A stretch of DNA of 64,000 nucleotides from Chitinophaga solisilvae (lineage in GTDB: Bacteria; Bacteroidota; Bacteroidia; Chitinophagales; Chitinophagaceae): NCBI RefSeq assembly GCF_009928525.1, contig NZ_JAABOK010000021.1, positions 1 to 64,000 on the forward strand, in the 5' to 3' direction. This document shows positions 1 through 8,345 of this stretch, piece after piece (the stretch's first letter is position 1; the number at the start of each line of letters is the position of its first letter). Position numbers and translations under genes: made by a program. Under the pieces are notes generated by a model, which had not been told where the DNA came from, made no database searches, and saw nothing but the letters and a program-made list of their open reading frames with translations.

Positions 1-46
1 CTTTTTGACACATAGAGGCTTGGAAATGAGAAAACAATGATTTTTT

Positions 47-127
47 ATCATTGGTGTCCCAATAATCTTACGCTTTAACCAAAGCCTGGATTTTTACCGG
101 ACACCAATGATTCGTAATTCGTAATTA
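47..127. repeat. LIR-1, decayed long inverted repeat
   Basis: A 13-bp stem (47-59 pairs with 99-111, around GGACACCAATGAT) is followed at 112-127 by two copies of the outer-arm heptad in the right-arm orientation (TTCGTAATTCGTAATTAC). The matching left-arm heptads are missing. It lies just beyond the 3' end of the DUF1634 gene, the usual position of this family. A smaller hairpin, CAATGA/TCATTG, lies at 36-53. I read it as a remnant or a half-replaced copy. Confidence 0.5.
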
Positions 128-135
128 CATCCCCC

Positions 136-534
136 TTATCCTCCTAATCCTCCCAGCATACTAAACGTAATCACGCTCAGTACAATAAGCGTAATCACTA
201 CATACAAATAATCTTTTTCCAGGAAGAAGGTTATAACGGAGAGGGTTATACGGATAATGGGAGTGGCAATTAAGAGCACAACGCCCAGTTGTATAATATC
301 GCGGCCCTGGTTGGCGAGTACGCCTTTCAGGATACCGGGGAGGTTGTCGAGGCCCTCGCGGACGCCGGTGAAGGTGCGGTAGTCGGGAATTTCGTGGCCG
401 TGGCGGTACAGGTAAATCATACCGCCGATGAAGACGATAATGCTGGAGGTAATGACCCCGATGCGCAGCTGCTTGCCTATCAGCTGCTGAATATCTTTAT
501 CTGCCCAGTAATGTTTTGAAAACAGTTGCTTCAT
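136..534 (-). CDS. DUF1634 family membrane protein
   Basis: A 132-residue inner-membrane protein with three predicted membrane segments at about residues 23-43, 79-104 and 109-130. DUF1634 proteins are known as companions of TauE/SafE-type exporters, and this one follows such a gene with only 3 nt between the tauE stop and its own start, so the two are almost certainly co-transcribed. No catalytic motif is visible. The role is inferred from pairing: probably an accessory subunit of the exporter. The start is the first ATG after the tauE stop. Confidence 0.8.
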   Translation of the reverse strand: MKQLFSKHYWADKDIQQLIGKQLRIGVITSSIIVFIGGMIYLYRHGHEIPDYRTFTGVREGLDNLPGILKGVLANQGRDIIQLGVVLLIATPIIRITLSVITFFLEKDYLYVVITLIVLSVITFSMLGGLGG

Positions 535-537
535 CTT

Positions 538-1374
538 CTACAGTTTACCCATTGAACCATTATAAATCATCTGCAGCGCCAGGAAGGTGATGACAACGCT
601 AAAGACTATACGTAACCATTTTGTATTGGCTTTTACCAGCAGCTTTGATCCGCCGAAAGCGCCGGCCAGTACGCCCAGCACAACGGGCATACATAAACCC
701 GGACTGATATAGCCACGTTGCAGGTACACTACGGCACTTGCTGCAGCAGTAACGCCGATCATGAAATTGCTGGTTGTAGTGGATACCTTAAAGGGTATAC
801 GCATGATATTATCCATCGCCAGTACCTTGAGCGCACCGGAACCTATACCCAGCAATCCGGACATCACGCCGGCAAACATCATCATGAAATAACCGCCCGG
901 TACATGTCTTACTTTATAGGCTACAGGACCTGCAGGCGTTGGATATGAGCCGTTCAGCTTCAGCTGCCGCGCCAGTTTGCTCACATCTTCATCAGTCGCC
1001 ATTTCCATTTTCTTGCGCAAAGACATGACAGCAGAAAATATCAGCACGCAGCCAAAAATAATGGCCACCACATTTGTCGGCATATATACTGCCAGCAGTG
1101 CGCCTACCACCGCGCCGGTGGTAGTGGCTATCTCCAGGAACATGCCCAGCCGGATATTGGTAATTCCTTCCTTCACATAAGCTGCCGCAGAGCCGGAAGA
1201 GGTAGCAATAGACGCAATCAGCGCCGTTCCTATGGCGTAACGTATGTCCACATGAAATATCAGCGTCAGCAGCGGAATAATCACTACCCCGCCTCCCAAT
1301 CCGGTTAACGACCCCAGTAGCCCGGCCAGAAAGGCCCCGCACAGCAGGATCAGGGTAAATACGATAATCGTCAT
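538..1374 (-). CDS. TauE/SafE family sulfite/anion exporter
   Basis: A 278-residue polytopic inner-membrane protein of the TauE/SafE (DUF81) family. The two halves each carry the glycine-rich membrane motif of the family: GLLGSLTGLGGGVVIIPLL near the N-terminus and MSGLLGIGSGALKVLAMD near residue 170. Family members export sulfite, sulfoacetate or other small organosulfur anions; the substrate cannot be read from sequence. It is the first gene of a two-gene unit with DUF1634, driven by a TACTTTTG promoter about 70 nt upstream. A second, shorter TauE paralogue lies at 53126-53911 with a related leader sequence. Confidence 0.85.
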   Translation of the reverse strand: MTIIVFTLILLCGAFLAGLLGSLTGLGGGVVIIPLLTLIFHVDIRYAIGTALIASIATSSGSAAAYVKEGITNIRLGMFLEIATTTGAVVGALLAVYMPTNVVAIIFGCVLIFSAVMSLRKKMEMATDEDVSKLARQLKLNGSYPTPAGPVAYKVRHVPGGYFMMMFAGVMSGLLGIGSGALKVLAMDNIMRIPFKVSTTTSNFMIGVTAAASAVVYLQRGYISPGLCMPVVLGVLAGAFGGSKLLVKANTKWLRIVFSVVITFLALQMIYNGSMGKL

Positions 1375-1445
1375 AAGATGGTTTGGTTGGTTTATACCAG
1401 CAATTACAGGCTCTTTAAAACAGCTTTATCAATGGCTGATACCTG

Positions 1446-1453
1446 CAAAAGTA
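1446..1453 (-). promoter_or_regulatory. -7 promoter element of tauE (TACTTTTG)
   Basis: On the minus strand the sequence reads TACTTTTG, matching the Bacteroidota -7 consensus TAnnTTTG. A TTTG lies 16 nt upstream as a possible -33 element. This predicts a 5' leader of about 65 nt carrying the motif shared with the second tauE gene. Confidence 0.5.
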
Positions 1454-1867
1454 AGGGAGAATATGCTTCCAAACATCGGATAATCAAGGGTGATAGGTAT
1501 AAAAACAAAAGCACAAATTCTATAGACAAATAGGCTATAATCCCGTTTTAATGTCCGTTTTTATCATCCTGAAAAAACTATCTCCGCACTGCCTTAATCA
1601 GAATCAATACCATCAAGGAATCCGGCTCCGGATTCTACCTATTCCCCGTCGGAATGGTAGGAAAATCCGGCACTAACAACTGCTGCAGCGCTGCATATCT
1701 GTCTGCCGGAAAAATTTTCTGAAAACCGGTAAAATATAATATACATGTATACCTGTTTTTATATGCATCCCGCAAAAACAGCGGTATCCGCCGCAGCATG
1801 AATCCGCCTTTTTAATGCCGGACTCTCTTTTACTGCCCTGTATGCGCATTAAACGGTAATCTATAAG

Positions 1868-1875
1868 TACCTTTG
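1868..1875 (+). promoter_or_regulatory. -7 promoter element of cvfB (TACCTTTG)
   Basis: An exact match to TAnnTTTG, ending 24 nt before the ATG at 1900. This predicts a short leader of about 20 nt. Confidence 0.5.
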
Positions 1876-1899
1876 CTGTCTGATACTTAATTGAACTTT

Positions 1900-2730
1900 A
1901 TGATAAAGGTGGGTGAGTTTAACCTGTTAAGGGTAAAAAAAGAAGCAGATTTTGGGGTTTACCTGGAAGGCGTAGACCAGGAAATACTGCTGCCAACAAG
2001 GTTTGTCCCGGAAGGAACTAAAGTAGGCGACGAGCTGAAAGTGTTTCTCTATCACGATTCAGAAAACAGGCTGATTGCCACCACCCAGGAACCCTACGGC
2101 GTTGTGGGCGACATCGTGAGCCTTAAAGCCGTAAGCACCACCCGTCAGGGGGCATTCCTCGACTGGGGTCTCATGAAAGACCTCTTCGTGGCACAGTCCC
2201 AGCAGCTTACCCGCATGGTGCCCGGCCAGGAATACCTGGTGAAGATCTACATCGATGAGCTGACAGGCCGCCTCGCGGCTACCGAAAAACTGGACCGGTT
2301 CCTCAGCAACGAACACCTCACCGTACAGGAAAAAGACCTGGTAGACCTCATCATCTACCGCCGCACCGATATTGGCTATGTAGTCATCATCAACAACCAG
2401 CACACCGGCATCATCCACCATAATGAACTGTTCCGCAGCGTGGAAACAGGCGATAAACTAAAAGGCTTTATCCGCCGCATCCGCGACAATAAAATAGACG
2501 TCATCCCCGGTCAGGCAGGCTACAAACGCGTAGAAGATGAAAGCGAAAAAATAATGCGCCTCCTCGCCGAAAACAACGGCTACCTTCCCTATCACGACAA
2601 ATCCACTCCCGAAGAAATCCAGGAGTTCTTCGGCATGAGCAAAAAAACCTTTAAAATGACCATCGGCACCCTGTACAAGCAGCGGAAAGTGGAGTTTACG
2701 CAGACAGGAATTAAGAGCCTGGAGGATTGA
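1900..2730 (+). CDS. CvfB-type S1 RNA-binding protein
   Basis: A 276-residue cytoplasmic protein with the CvfB/YitL architecture: S1-like OB folds in the N-terminal two thirds (about residues 1-60, 65-135 and 140-200) and a C-terminal winged helix (about 210-270, PEEIQEFFGMSKKTFKMTIG). Family members bind RNA and affect virulence or stress gene expression in Firmicutes; the target here is unknown. The longer frame begins with a TTG at 1891, but the ATG at 1900 gives the usual family start (MIKVGEFNLLRV) and follows a good promoter. Monocistronic. The stop codon is followed 1 nt later by LIR-2. Confidence 0.85.
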   Translation: MIKVGEFNLLRVKKEADFGVYLEGVDQEILLPTRFVPEGTKVGDELKVFLYHDSENRLIATTQEPYGVVGDIVSLKAVSTTRQGAFLDWGLMKDLFVAQSQQLTRMVPGQEYLVKIYIDELTGRLAATEKLDRFLSNEHLTVQEKDLVDLIIYRRTDIGYVVIINNQHTGIIHHNELFRSVETGDKLKGFIRRIRDNKIDVIPGQAGYKRVEDESEKIMRLLAENNGYLPYHDKSTPEEIQEFFGMSKKTFKMTIGTLYKQRKVEFTQTGIKSLED

Positions 2731-2731
2731 T

Positions 2732-2880
2732 GTAATTACGAATTACGAATTGCGAATTACGAATGTATAAGCGAAGAGCTAAACGAAGATTAAAGGTGAT
2801 AACTATTAAGTATCTCTTTTAATCTTCGTTTAGCTCTTCGCTTATACATTCGTAATTCGCAATTCGTAATTCGTAATTAC
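2732..2880. repeat. LIR-2, 63-bp perfect inverted repeat
   Basis: Arms 2732-2794 and 2818-2880 are perfectly complementary over 63 bp, with a 23-nt loop (2795-2817). The outer 30 or so bases are heptads: ATTACGA, ATTACGA, ATTGCGA, ATTACGA, then ATG. The inner arm contains GCGAAGA and ACGAAGATTAAA. The element fills the whole gap between two converging genes: cvfB stops 1 nt before it and the porP stop codon (TAA, 2877-2879 on the minus strand) lies inside its right arm. The loop is the reverse complement of the loop type seen in LIR-7, LIR-8 and LIR-9. Confidence 0.95.
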
Positions 2881-3851
2881 TTAAAAGCGTGTACTACCAG
2901 CCCCAGCTCAAAACTTCCGCTGGAATAATTTTTCAGCCCGCTGGTCTGCGTGGTATACATCGCCTGTATTCCCAATATGGATTTATAGTTGAAACCTACG
3001 CCGGCAGTGAAGTTACGGCTGGAGTGGTACATACCGAATACATTCAGGTATTCGTAGAGGAATACCAGATTGGCTCCGATATCTACCAGGCTTTCGTAGC
3101 CGCGAACACCGCGGAGAGTAGCTTTAGGTTCAATATGATTGAATATACCGTTTTCCAGGAAGAACCTGTAAGAGGCGGAGGCAAAAAAGGTGGAACCGTT
3201 AACGGTTCTGTCGTCCTCTTTGCGGAGCAGGTTCATCAGGTTGGGAGCTGCTGCCTGCAGGGTGAGGTTATGTCCCGTATAAGCCATACCGTAGTCGATC
3301 TCAAAGTAGTTATCGCGGCGGTTGAAAGCGTTAATGGCGGGATCGTTCATCTCTCCGTTAAGGCCCGACTTATCCAGGCGTTCGCTGTTGATACCCAGGG
3401 ACAGCCCGAAGTGCAGGTAGTCTGTCTTCCTGTTGCTGAGCGGCAGGTGATACGCGTACGTAAAGGAGGCTTTGGTACGGTTAATCAACCCGGCTTTGTC
3501 GTTAAATACATTGATACCTCCCCCAACGCGGTCCCCGAAGTAGTAGTCCGCCGTAGCTGATTTGGTGACCGGCGCTCCCGGCATATCGGTCCATTGGCTG
3601 CGATAGGCAACATTGACGTGTAGTCCGCTGTCTATCCCGGCCATAGCGGGGTTCATCATGTACTGATTCTGGAAATACTGGCTGGTAAGAGGTTGTAGGG
3701 GCGTGGAGGTTTTTGACCAGTCCTGCGCAGTGGCAGCCAGACTGCCGGCAATTAATGCTGCCGAAACAGAAAAGATTCTGGCTATGGCTTTGCTCAGGGG
3801 CGCCCTGAAAGCAATACGCCTGCTCATTTCAATTAGGTATAGATGATACAT
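2877..3851 (-). CDS. PorP/SprF family type IX secretion membrane protein
   Basis: A 324-residue outer-membrane beta-barrel protein of the PorP/SprF family. The hallmark N-terminus of the mature protein is clear: QYFQNQYMMNPAMAGID, followed by repeated amphipathic strands (YRSQWTDMPGAP, GINVFNDKAGLINRT, YAYHLPLSN). Family members act in type IX secretion and gliding, often anchoring secreted surface proteins. A hydrophobic signal segment lies at about residues 22-42. The start could also be the ATG at 3827 (MSRRIAFRAPLSK), which gives a more normal signal peptide. No other T9SS gene is adjacent. The stop codon lies in the arm of LIR-2. Confidence 0.85.
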   Translation of the reverse strand: MYHLYLIEMSRRIAFRAPLSKAIARIFSVSAALIAGSLAATAQDWSKTSTPLQPLTSQYFQNQYMMNPAMAGIDSGLHVNVAYRSQWTDMPGAPVTKSATADYYFGDRVGGGINVFNDKAGLINRTKASFTYAYHLPLSNRKTDYLHFGLSLGINSERLDKSGLNGEMNDPAINAFNRRDNYFEIDYGMAYTGHNLTLQAAAPNLMNLLRKEDDRTVNGSTFFASASYRFFLENGIFNHIEPKATLRGVRGYESLVDIGANLVFLYEYLNVFGMYHSSRNFTAGVGFNYKSILGIQAMYTTQTSGLKNYSSGSFELGLVVHAFK

Positions 3852-3946
3852 GTATAGATAGATAAAAATTATCTGTTTATTGGGGCTTCCAGGGAATGGT
3901 TAAAATGGTGACATAAACCGGGGATAAAATTAATTAATAATTTCAA

Positions 3947-5401
3947 TTATCCATGTGTTTCTTCTGACGGGGGTACGGCAGGAAAACTGATCAGGAAGCT
4001 GGTACCCTCTCCGGGCGTGCTTTCTACGCTGATCTCCCCTTTATGATTCAGGATAATATTTTGTGTGGCGGTGAGCCCCAGACCGGTACCTTTGGTTTTG
4101 CTGGTAAAGAACGGCTCAAACAATTTCGACAGGTTTTCTTTGGGAATACCGCTACCGGTATCGGTTATACGAACAAATACCTGTCCCTGCTCATGCCAGG
4201 TATGTATGCTGAGGGTGCCATCGCCGGCCCTCATAGCCTCTACGCCATTGATGATGATATTCAGCAGCGCTATCAGCAGCTTATCTTCATCGGCCATGAT
4301 CTGTATATCCGGCTCACTCAGCTGCCGTATCACCCGGATATCGTGTAACTGCAGCCTGTCTGCAGCCAGCTGCAACGCTTTCCCTATCAATACATTCAAC
4401 CCCTGTGGCAGCATGTTCAGTTCAAACATCCGGGTAGATTCCAGCAGTTCGGTTACCAGCTGGTTGATCCGGTGACAGTTTCGCTCCATGATGTCCAGGT
4501 AAAGCTGGGAGTCCTCTGTTTCAGCTATAGCATGCGTTTTCAGCTCGGATACAGCCAGCAGGATATTGGTGAGCGGGTTACGCACTTCGTGGGCAATTAA
4601 CCGCGCAATACGGCCGGTAATCGCGAATTTCTCCTGCTGCTGTTTCTCGCGGGTCTTGCGCTTACGTTCGGTAACATCCTGGATGATGCAGAGGTACAGC
4701 TGCTTTTTTTCATCCAGCAGGGAGGCATTCACCAGCACATCCAGCGGCTGCCCTTCAGCACTGCGGAACACATATTCCTGCTGCACTACGCCCTGCTCGC
4801 TGCACAGCTGATCTATAAAAGCCTGTATATGAGAAGATTCCGCAAAAAGACCGCTCAGGTAACTGCTGTACAGGTTCGGCTCTTCATATTTCAGCAGTCT
4901 CACCGCAGCCGGATTCGCGGCCACTATTTTATGCTCACAGTCTGCCAGCAGAATGGCGTCGTTGGATTTTTCGAAGATGCTGAAATACCGCATCTCACTT
5001 TTTTCGATGGCACTCAGGTGGGCATATTTATCCAGCGTATAACGAACGGCCCGCTCCAGCAGGGAGGCGTTGATTTCGCTTTTTACAAGATAGTCGGAAG
5101 CGCCTGCCAGCATAGCTTCCTGGTCAATGCGGTAATCTCCCTTACCCGTAAAGATGATGACAGGAGCATTATACCCGATGTGGCGGAAATGATGCAGCAC
5201 ATCTATCCCTGTATGCGCCCCCAGGCGATAGTCTACCAGGTACAGGTCATGAATGCGGGATGCTATCAGCAGTAATGCTTCCTTGTAGGATGATACCCAC
5301 TGCAGCACATATTGATCCGGTGAAATATCCTGTAATAATGCATTTACCAGGAAGAAATCATCTTCATCATCATCTATCATTAAAATGTGCTTCTTATTCA
5401 T
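3947..5401 (-). CDS. REC-PAS-histidine kinase
   Basis: A 484-residue soluble signalling protein. Residues 1-125 are a response-regulator receiver domain (acidic D10-D12, phosphoacceptor D57 in LVDYRLG, conserved Lys in DYLVKS). A PAS domain follows at about 135-250. The C-terminal half is a kinase core: HisKA with AHEVRNPL (phospho-His), N box IIINGVEAM, G1 DTGSGIP, FEPFFTSK and G2 GTGLGL. There is no membrane segment, so it probably receives phosphate or a protein signal internally. It starts 54 nt after the MFS gene and may end the dnaJ operon. No cognate output regulator is adjacent. Confidence 0.85.
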   Translation of the reverse strand: MNKKHILMIDDDEDDFFLVNALLQDISPDQYVLQWVSSYKEALLLIASRIHDLYLVDYRLGAHTGIDVLHHFRHIGYNAPVIIFTGKGDYRIDQEAMLAGASDYLVKSEINASLLERAVRYTLDKYAHLSAIEKSEMRYFSIFEKSNDAILLADCEHKIVAANPAAVRLLKYEEPNLYSSYLSGLFAESSHIQAFIDQLCSEQGVVQQEYVFRSAEGQPLDVLVNASLLDEKKQLYLCIIQDVTERKRKTREKQQQEKFAITGRIARLIAHEVRNPLTNILLAVSELKTHAIAETEDSQLYLDIMERNCHRINQLVTELLESTRMFELNMLPQGLNVLIGKALQLAADRLQLHDIRVIRQLSEPDIQIMADEDKLLIALLNIIINGVEAMRAGDGTLSIHTWHEQGQVFVRITDTGSGIPKENLSKLFEPFFTSKTKGTGLGLTATQNIILNHKGEISVESTPGEGTSFLISFPAVPPSEETHG

Positions 5402-5454
5402 TACTGTCTGAAAGAATTTTTTGCCATCACCTCAAATACCGTGCGGAAAAAAAA

Positions 5455-6876
5455 TCAGGTATCGATATGTGCGCTGGTATCCTTCAGTACAAGATTACGG
5501 CGGGGCATAAACCAGGCAGGGATCAGTGTGAGGATCAGTATCCACATGGAAATGTGGAATCCCTGCCGCAGCGCCAGGTGGTGGGAAACCGCATTACTGC
5601 TGCCTTCCAGCACATGCCGGTTGTAGGCATTCTGCGTAATGATAGCCAGCATGGCTATTCCGATGGCGCCGCCTACCTGCATCATCAGGGTGCTGACAGA
5701 AGAAGCCATCGTTACTTCCGATGGCCGCACCGCACTCAGCGTAGCAGCATTCAGCGGGGCCAGCACCAGCCCCATACCTACTCCCCTGACGGTCATGGTA
5801 ACGAGTATCTGCCACATATTACTGCCTTTGTCCAGCAGGGCGAACATATACATGGAGATGGCCAGCAGTGCAATACCACACATCGTGATTTCGCGTGATC
5901 CGTGCTTGTCAGACCACTTGCCGGCAAAAGGCATCAGGGCAGCCATAAATACGGAGTTCGGCAATATCAGCAGACCGGACATTCCTTCTGAAAATCCCAT
6001 CTGCTCCTGCAGCAGGAACGGCAGCAGAAACAGGCCGCCAAACAGGGCGGCAGCACGGGATATGGTGACCAGTATACAACTCACAAAAGCATAATTCGAA
6101 AAAAGATGCAGGTCGATAATAGGAGTATCTACCCGCCTGTCTATAACAATAAACACGATCAGCGCTGCAGCCGCTATCCCGAGTGTAACCAGTATTTCGG
6201 GAGATGATAACCCCAGTACTTCCGCACGGGCCACGCCATACTGCAAACATACCAGGAAGATAGTGAGCGCAGTGAATCCCGGCAGGTCAAAGGGGAGCTT
6301 CAGTTTAGGCTGACTCCTCAGCACGCCGAGATACCGGAACGCCAGAACAATGGTCAGTATCCCGATTGGCAGATTGATGTAGAAGATAGACGGCCAGCCA
6401 AACTGCTGGGTAAGCAGCCCGCCCAGCGTAGGGCCTACAGCAGGGCCTACCAGGTTGCCCAGCCCCCACCAGCCCAGCACTGTACCTCGCACCCGCGCCG
6501 GGTACACGTAGGAGATGATGGCCATGGAAGTAGGCGCCATCGCGCCGCCGCCCAATGCCTGCACTACCCGCCCGGTAAGCAGCGACGGCAGGTTGGTAGA
6601 CAATGCACAGAGCAAAGAGCCCAGCGTGAAAAGGAAAACAGCGCCTACAAAAAGATTAAAGAAACCGATCCGGTTTTTCAGCCAGTTGGTCAGCGGCATG
6701 AGCACAGAAAAGCTGAGCATATAGGAAGTAATCACCCATTCAATTTCACTGAGTGTGGAATCGAACTGTCTGCTCATAACGGGCAGGGATATATTAACAA
6801 TGCTGGAGTCTATCCCAGCCATAGTAGTACCCATGATGATTACGATCAGGATACCGTTCCGGTTAACATCTCTCAT
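5455..6876 (-). CDS. MFS drug transporter, DHA2 (EmrB/QacA) type
   Basis: A 473-residue polytopic inner-membrane transporter with the size and motifs of the 14-helix DHA2 family: an early Asp motif (IMGTTMAGIDSSIVNISLP), the motif-A-like loop LTNWLKNRIGFFN, and motif C-like GWWGLGNLVGPAVGPTLGG. Members export drugs and amphiphiles by proton antiport; the substrate cannot be predicted. Its ATG overlaps the stop of the upstream small gene (ATGA, 6873-6876), so translation is coupled. No EmrA-type adaptor or TolC-like partner is next to it. Confidence 0.85.
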   Translation of the reverse strand: MRDVNRNGILIVIIMGTTMAGIDSSIVNISLPVMSRQFDSTLSEIEWVITSYMLSFSVLMPLTNWLKNRIGFFNLFVGAVFLFTLGSLLCALSTNLPSLLTGRVVQALGGGAMAPTSMAIISYVYPARVRGTVLGWWGLGNLVGPAVGPTLGGLLTQQFGWPSIFYINLPIGILTIVLAFRYLGVLRSQPKLKLPFDLPGFTALTIFLVCLQYGVARAEVLGLSSPEILVTLGIAAAALIVFIVIDRRVDTPIIDLHLFSNYAFVSCILVTISRAAALFGGLFLLPFLLQEQMGFSEGMSGLLILPNSVFMAALMPFAGKWSDKHGSREITMCGIALLAISMYMFALLDKGSNMWQILVTMTVRGVGMGLVLAPLNAATLSAVRPSEVTMASSVSTLMMQVGGAIGIAMLAIITQNAYNRHVLEGSSNAVSHHLALRQGFHISMWILILTLIPAWFMPRRNLVLKDTSAHIDT

Positions 6877-7232
6877 ACCCTGTCTTTCATCATAAATATC
6901 AGCTGAGCCTTGGCTACCACCGGGTTAAGCGGGTTACAGTTGATCATAAACAAATAGGTGGCCAGTTCAGACAGCTGCCAGTCGGTGATCATCTCTCCGT
7001 CCTTAAAGCAGTAGATCTTTCTGAAGTTATAATTGACGGGTATCTGCAGGGAAGTACAGGCATGCATGGCTCTGTCCAGCGGTTCCTGTATCAGGGCAAC
7101 TTCTGTATAACCCAGTTCCTTCATGATCTGGCTCGTTGTATACAGCAGCGGGGGATTGTTTAGCTGCGAAATCCTTTCTGTGGCAATCACTTCTTCCAGG
7201 TAATCAAAAAGTTTAAGCATGACCATTCTCAT
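6873..7232 (-). CDS. Small unknown protein in the dnaJ operon
   Basis: A protein of up to 119 residues. Possible ATG starts lie at 7232, 7226 and 7220; the last gives MLKLFDYLEEVIATERI and an 8-nt overlap with dnaJ. It occupies the place where CbpM-type DnaJ modulators often sit, but I see no CbpM-like MerR helix-turn-helix. The middle and C-terminus (TSQIMKELGYTEVALIQEPL; LSELATYLFMINCNPLNPVV, then AKAQLIF) recall the Bro/DinD-type fold, whose proteins carry a similar LS-R-ACYLI-QNADP motif. This is a weak similarity by eye. It overlaps the MFS gene by ATGA. Confidence 0.6.
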   Translation of the reverse strand: MRMVMLKLFDYLEEVIATERISQLNNPPLLYTTSQIMKELGYTEVALIQEPLDRAMHACTSLQIPVNYNFRKIYCFKDGEMITDWQLSELATYLFMINCNPLNPVVAKAQLIFMMKDRV

Positions 7233-8154
7233 TTAGTTGTGAAAGTTGCTGAAACAATTCTTTTTCTTTTTCGGATAGTTTTTGCGGGATATGCACGATT
7301 GCTTTGATGTACAGATCGCCGGCGCCTTCCTTGTTATCATATGCCGGCATCCCTTTTCCTTTCAGGCGGAATACTTTGCCACTGTCTGTGCCGGCAGGAA
7401 TATTCATATGCAGCGAAGCCCCCGGCGTAGGAATGGTCAGTTTTCCACCCAGAATGGCCGTATACAGTGGCAAGGCTACGTCGGCATAAATATCCCGGCC
7501 TTTCAGCTCATATTGCGGATGGGCTCCCAGGCTGATAGTGATCAGCAGATCACCGTTTTCACCGCCCTTGCGCCCCGGAGCGCCTTTGCCTTTCAGGCGT
7601 ATTACCTGTCCTTCCTGTAAGCCCGGCTTCAGCTTGATGTTCAGCCGGCTGCCGTTGACTTCCACCTGCCGGGTGGCGCCGCTGTAGGCATCTTCCAGAG
7701 ACACCTCCATCGTGGCCTGCACATCACGGCCACGGCCGGGTCCCTGCTGCCGGCGGCCTCCACCGGAAAAGCGGTTGCCAAACAGCTGCTCAAAGAAATC
7801 AGAGAATCCTTCTCCTCTGCCACCACCAAACATATCCTCCATATTCCCCTGATAGGTGTAACTGCCTTGCCTGCCACCCCCGTACTGCGACCAGTCAAAA
7901 TCTTCCGGCCTCCCGCCATGCTGCTCATAATACTTATAATTCTCCCCGAACTGATCGTATTTCTTACGCTTCTCTTCGTCGCCCAGCACTTCATATGCTT
8001 CGTTGATCTCCTTGAATTTCTCTTCTGCAGCCTTATCCCCCTGGTTCTTGTCAGGATGATATTTTACGGCCAGCTTCCGGTACGCTTTCTTGATCTGATC
8101 CGCTGTTGCTGTCTTATCTACTCCTAATACCTTATAATAATCTTTTACGTCCAT
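7213..8154 (-). CDS. DnaJ-family co-chaperone, class II (CbpA-like)
   Basis: A 313-residue J-domain protein. The J domain spans residues 4-70 with the HPD motif at 33-35, followed by a Gly/Phe-rich linker (about 75-140, many GGG and GR runs) and the two C-terminal beta domains (about 145-300). There is no cysteine zinc-finger, so it is the CbpA/class II type rather than canonical DnaJ. It would stimulate DnaK ATPase in the cytoplasm. First gene of an overlapping set with the small protein and the MFS pump. Confidence 0.9.
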   Translation of the reverse strand: MDVKDYYKVLGVDKTATADQIKKAYRKLAVKYHPDKNQGDKAAEEKFKEINEAYEVLGDEEKRKKYDQFGENYKYYEQHGGRPEDFDWSQYGGGRQGSYTYQGNMEDMFGGGRGEGFSDFFEQLFGNRFSGGGRRQQGPGRGRDVQATMEVSLEDAYSGATRQVEVNGSRLNIKLKPGLQEGQVIRLKGKGAPGRKGGENGDLLITISLGAHPQYELKGRDIYADVALPLYTAILGGKLTIPTPGASLHMNIPAGTDSGKVFRLKGKGMPAYDNKEGAGDLYIKAIVHIPQKLSEKEKELFQQLSQLNENGHA

Positions 8155-8222
8155 AAGTATACAACATGTGATGATTTAAACTTGTTCAGGCGGCTGAAAA
8201 GGTCACAAGAAATATACCGAAA

Positions 8223-8343
8223 TAATTATGAATTACGAATTATGAATGATGAGTTGATGCGAAGATTTTAGCGAATAATTAAATATTTTCTTTGCTAAAA
8301 TCTTCGCATCAACTCATCATTCATAATTCGTAATTCATAATTA
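8223..8343. repeat. LIR-3, 50-bp perfect inverted repeat
   Basis: Arms 8223-8272 and 8294-8343 pair over 50 bp with a 21-nt loop. The outer arm has three heptads, ATTATGA, ATTACGA, ATTATGA: the C-to-T variants relative to LIR-2 are matched in both arms. The inner arm has GATGCGAAGATTTTAGC, close to the inner arm of LIR-10. It lies just beyond the 3' end of the glutaminase gene (stop at 8346-8348). Confidence 0.95.
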
Positions 8344-8345
8344 AA

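Larger units (their letters stand above)
1375..1899. other. Intergenic region tauE-cvfB
   Basis: A 525-nt divergent spacer with no convincing gene. It holds the tauE promoter (1446-1453, minus), the cvfB promoter (1868-1875, plus), and a tauE leader motif (1380-1410). In the middle is an imperfect hairpin at 1628-1670: CCGGATT pairs with AATCCGG (28-34 with 64-70 of that block) and CTACC(T)ATTCC pairs with GGAATGGTAG around a CCGTC loop. A shorter palindrome, AATCCGGCTCCGGATT, overlaps its left side at 1619-1634. Function unknown. Confidence 0.5.

Noticed and set aside
2731..2880. Heptad repeats (ATTACGA) as a CRISPR array or tandem repeat array
   Set aside because: There are only three or four heptads per arm with no spacers, and they are arranged as inverted arms, not as direct repeats separated by unique sequence.
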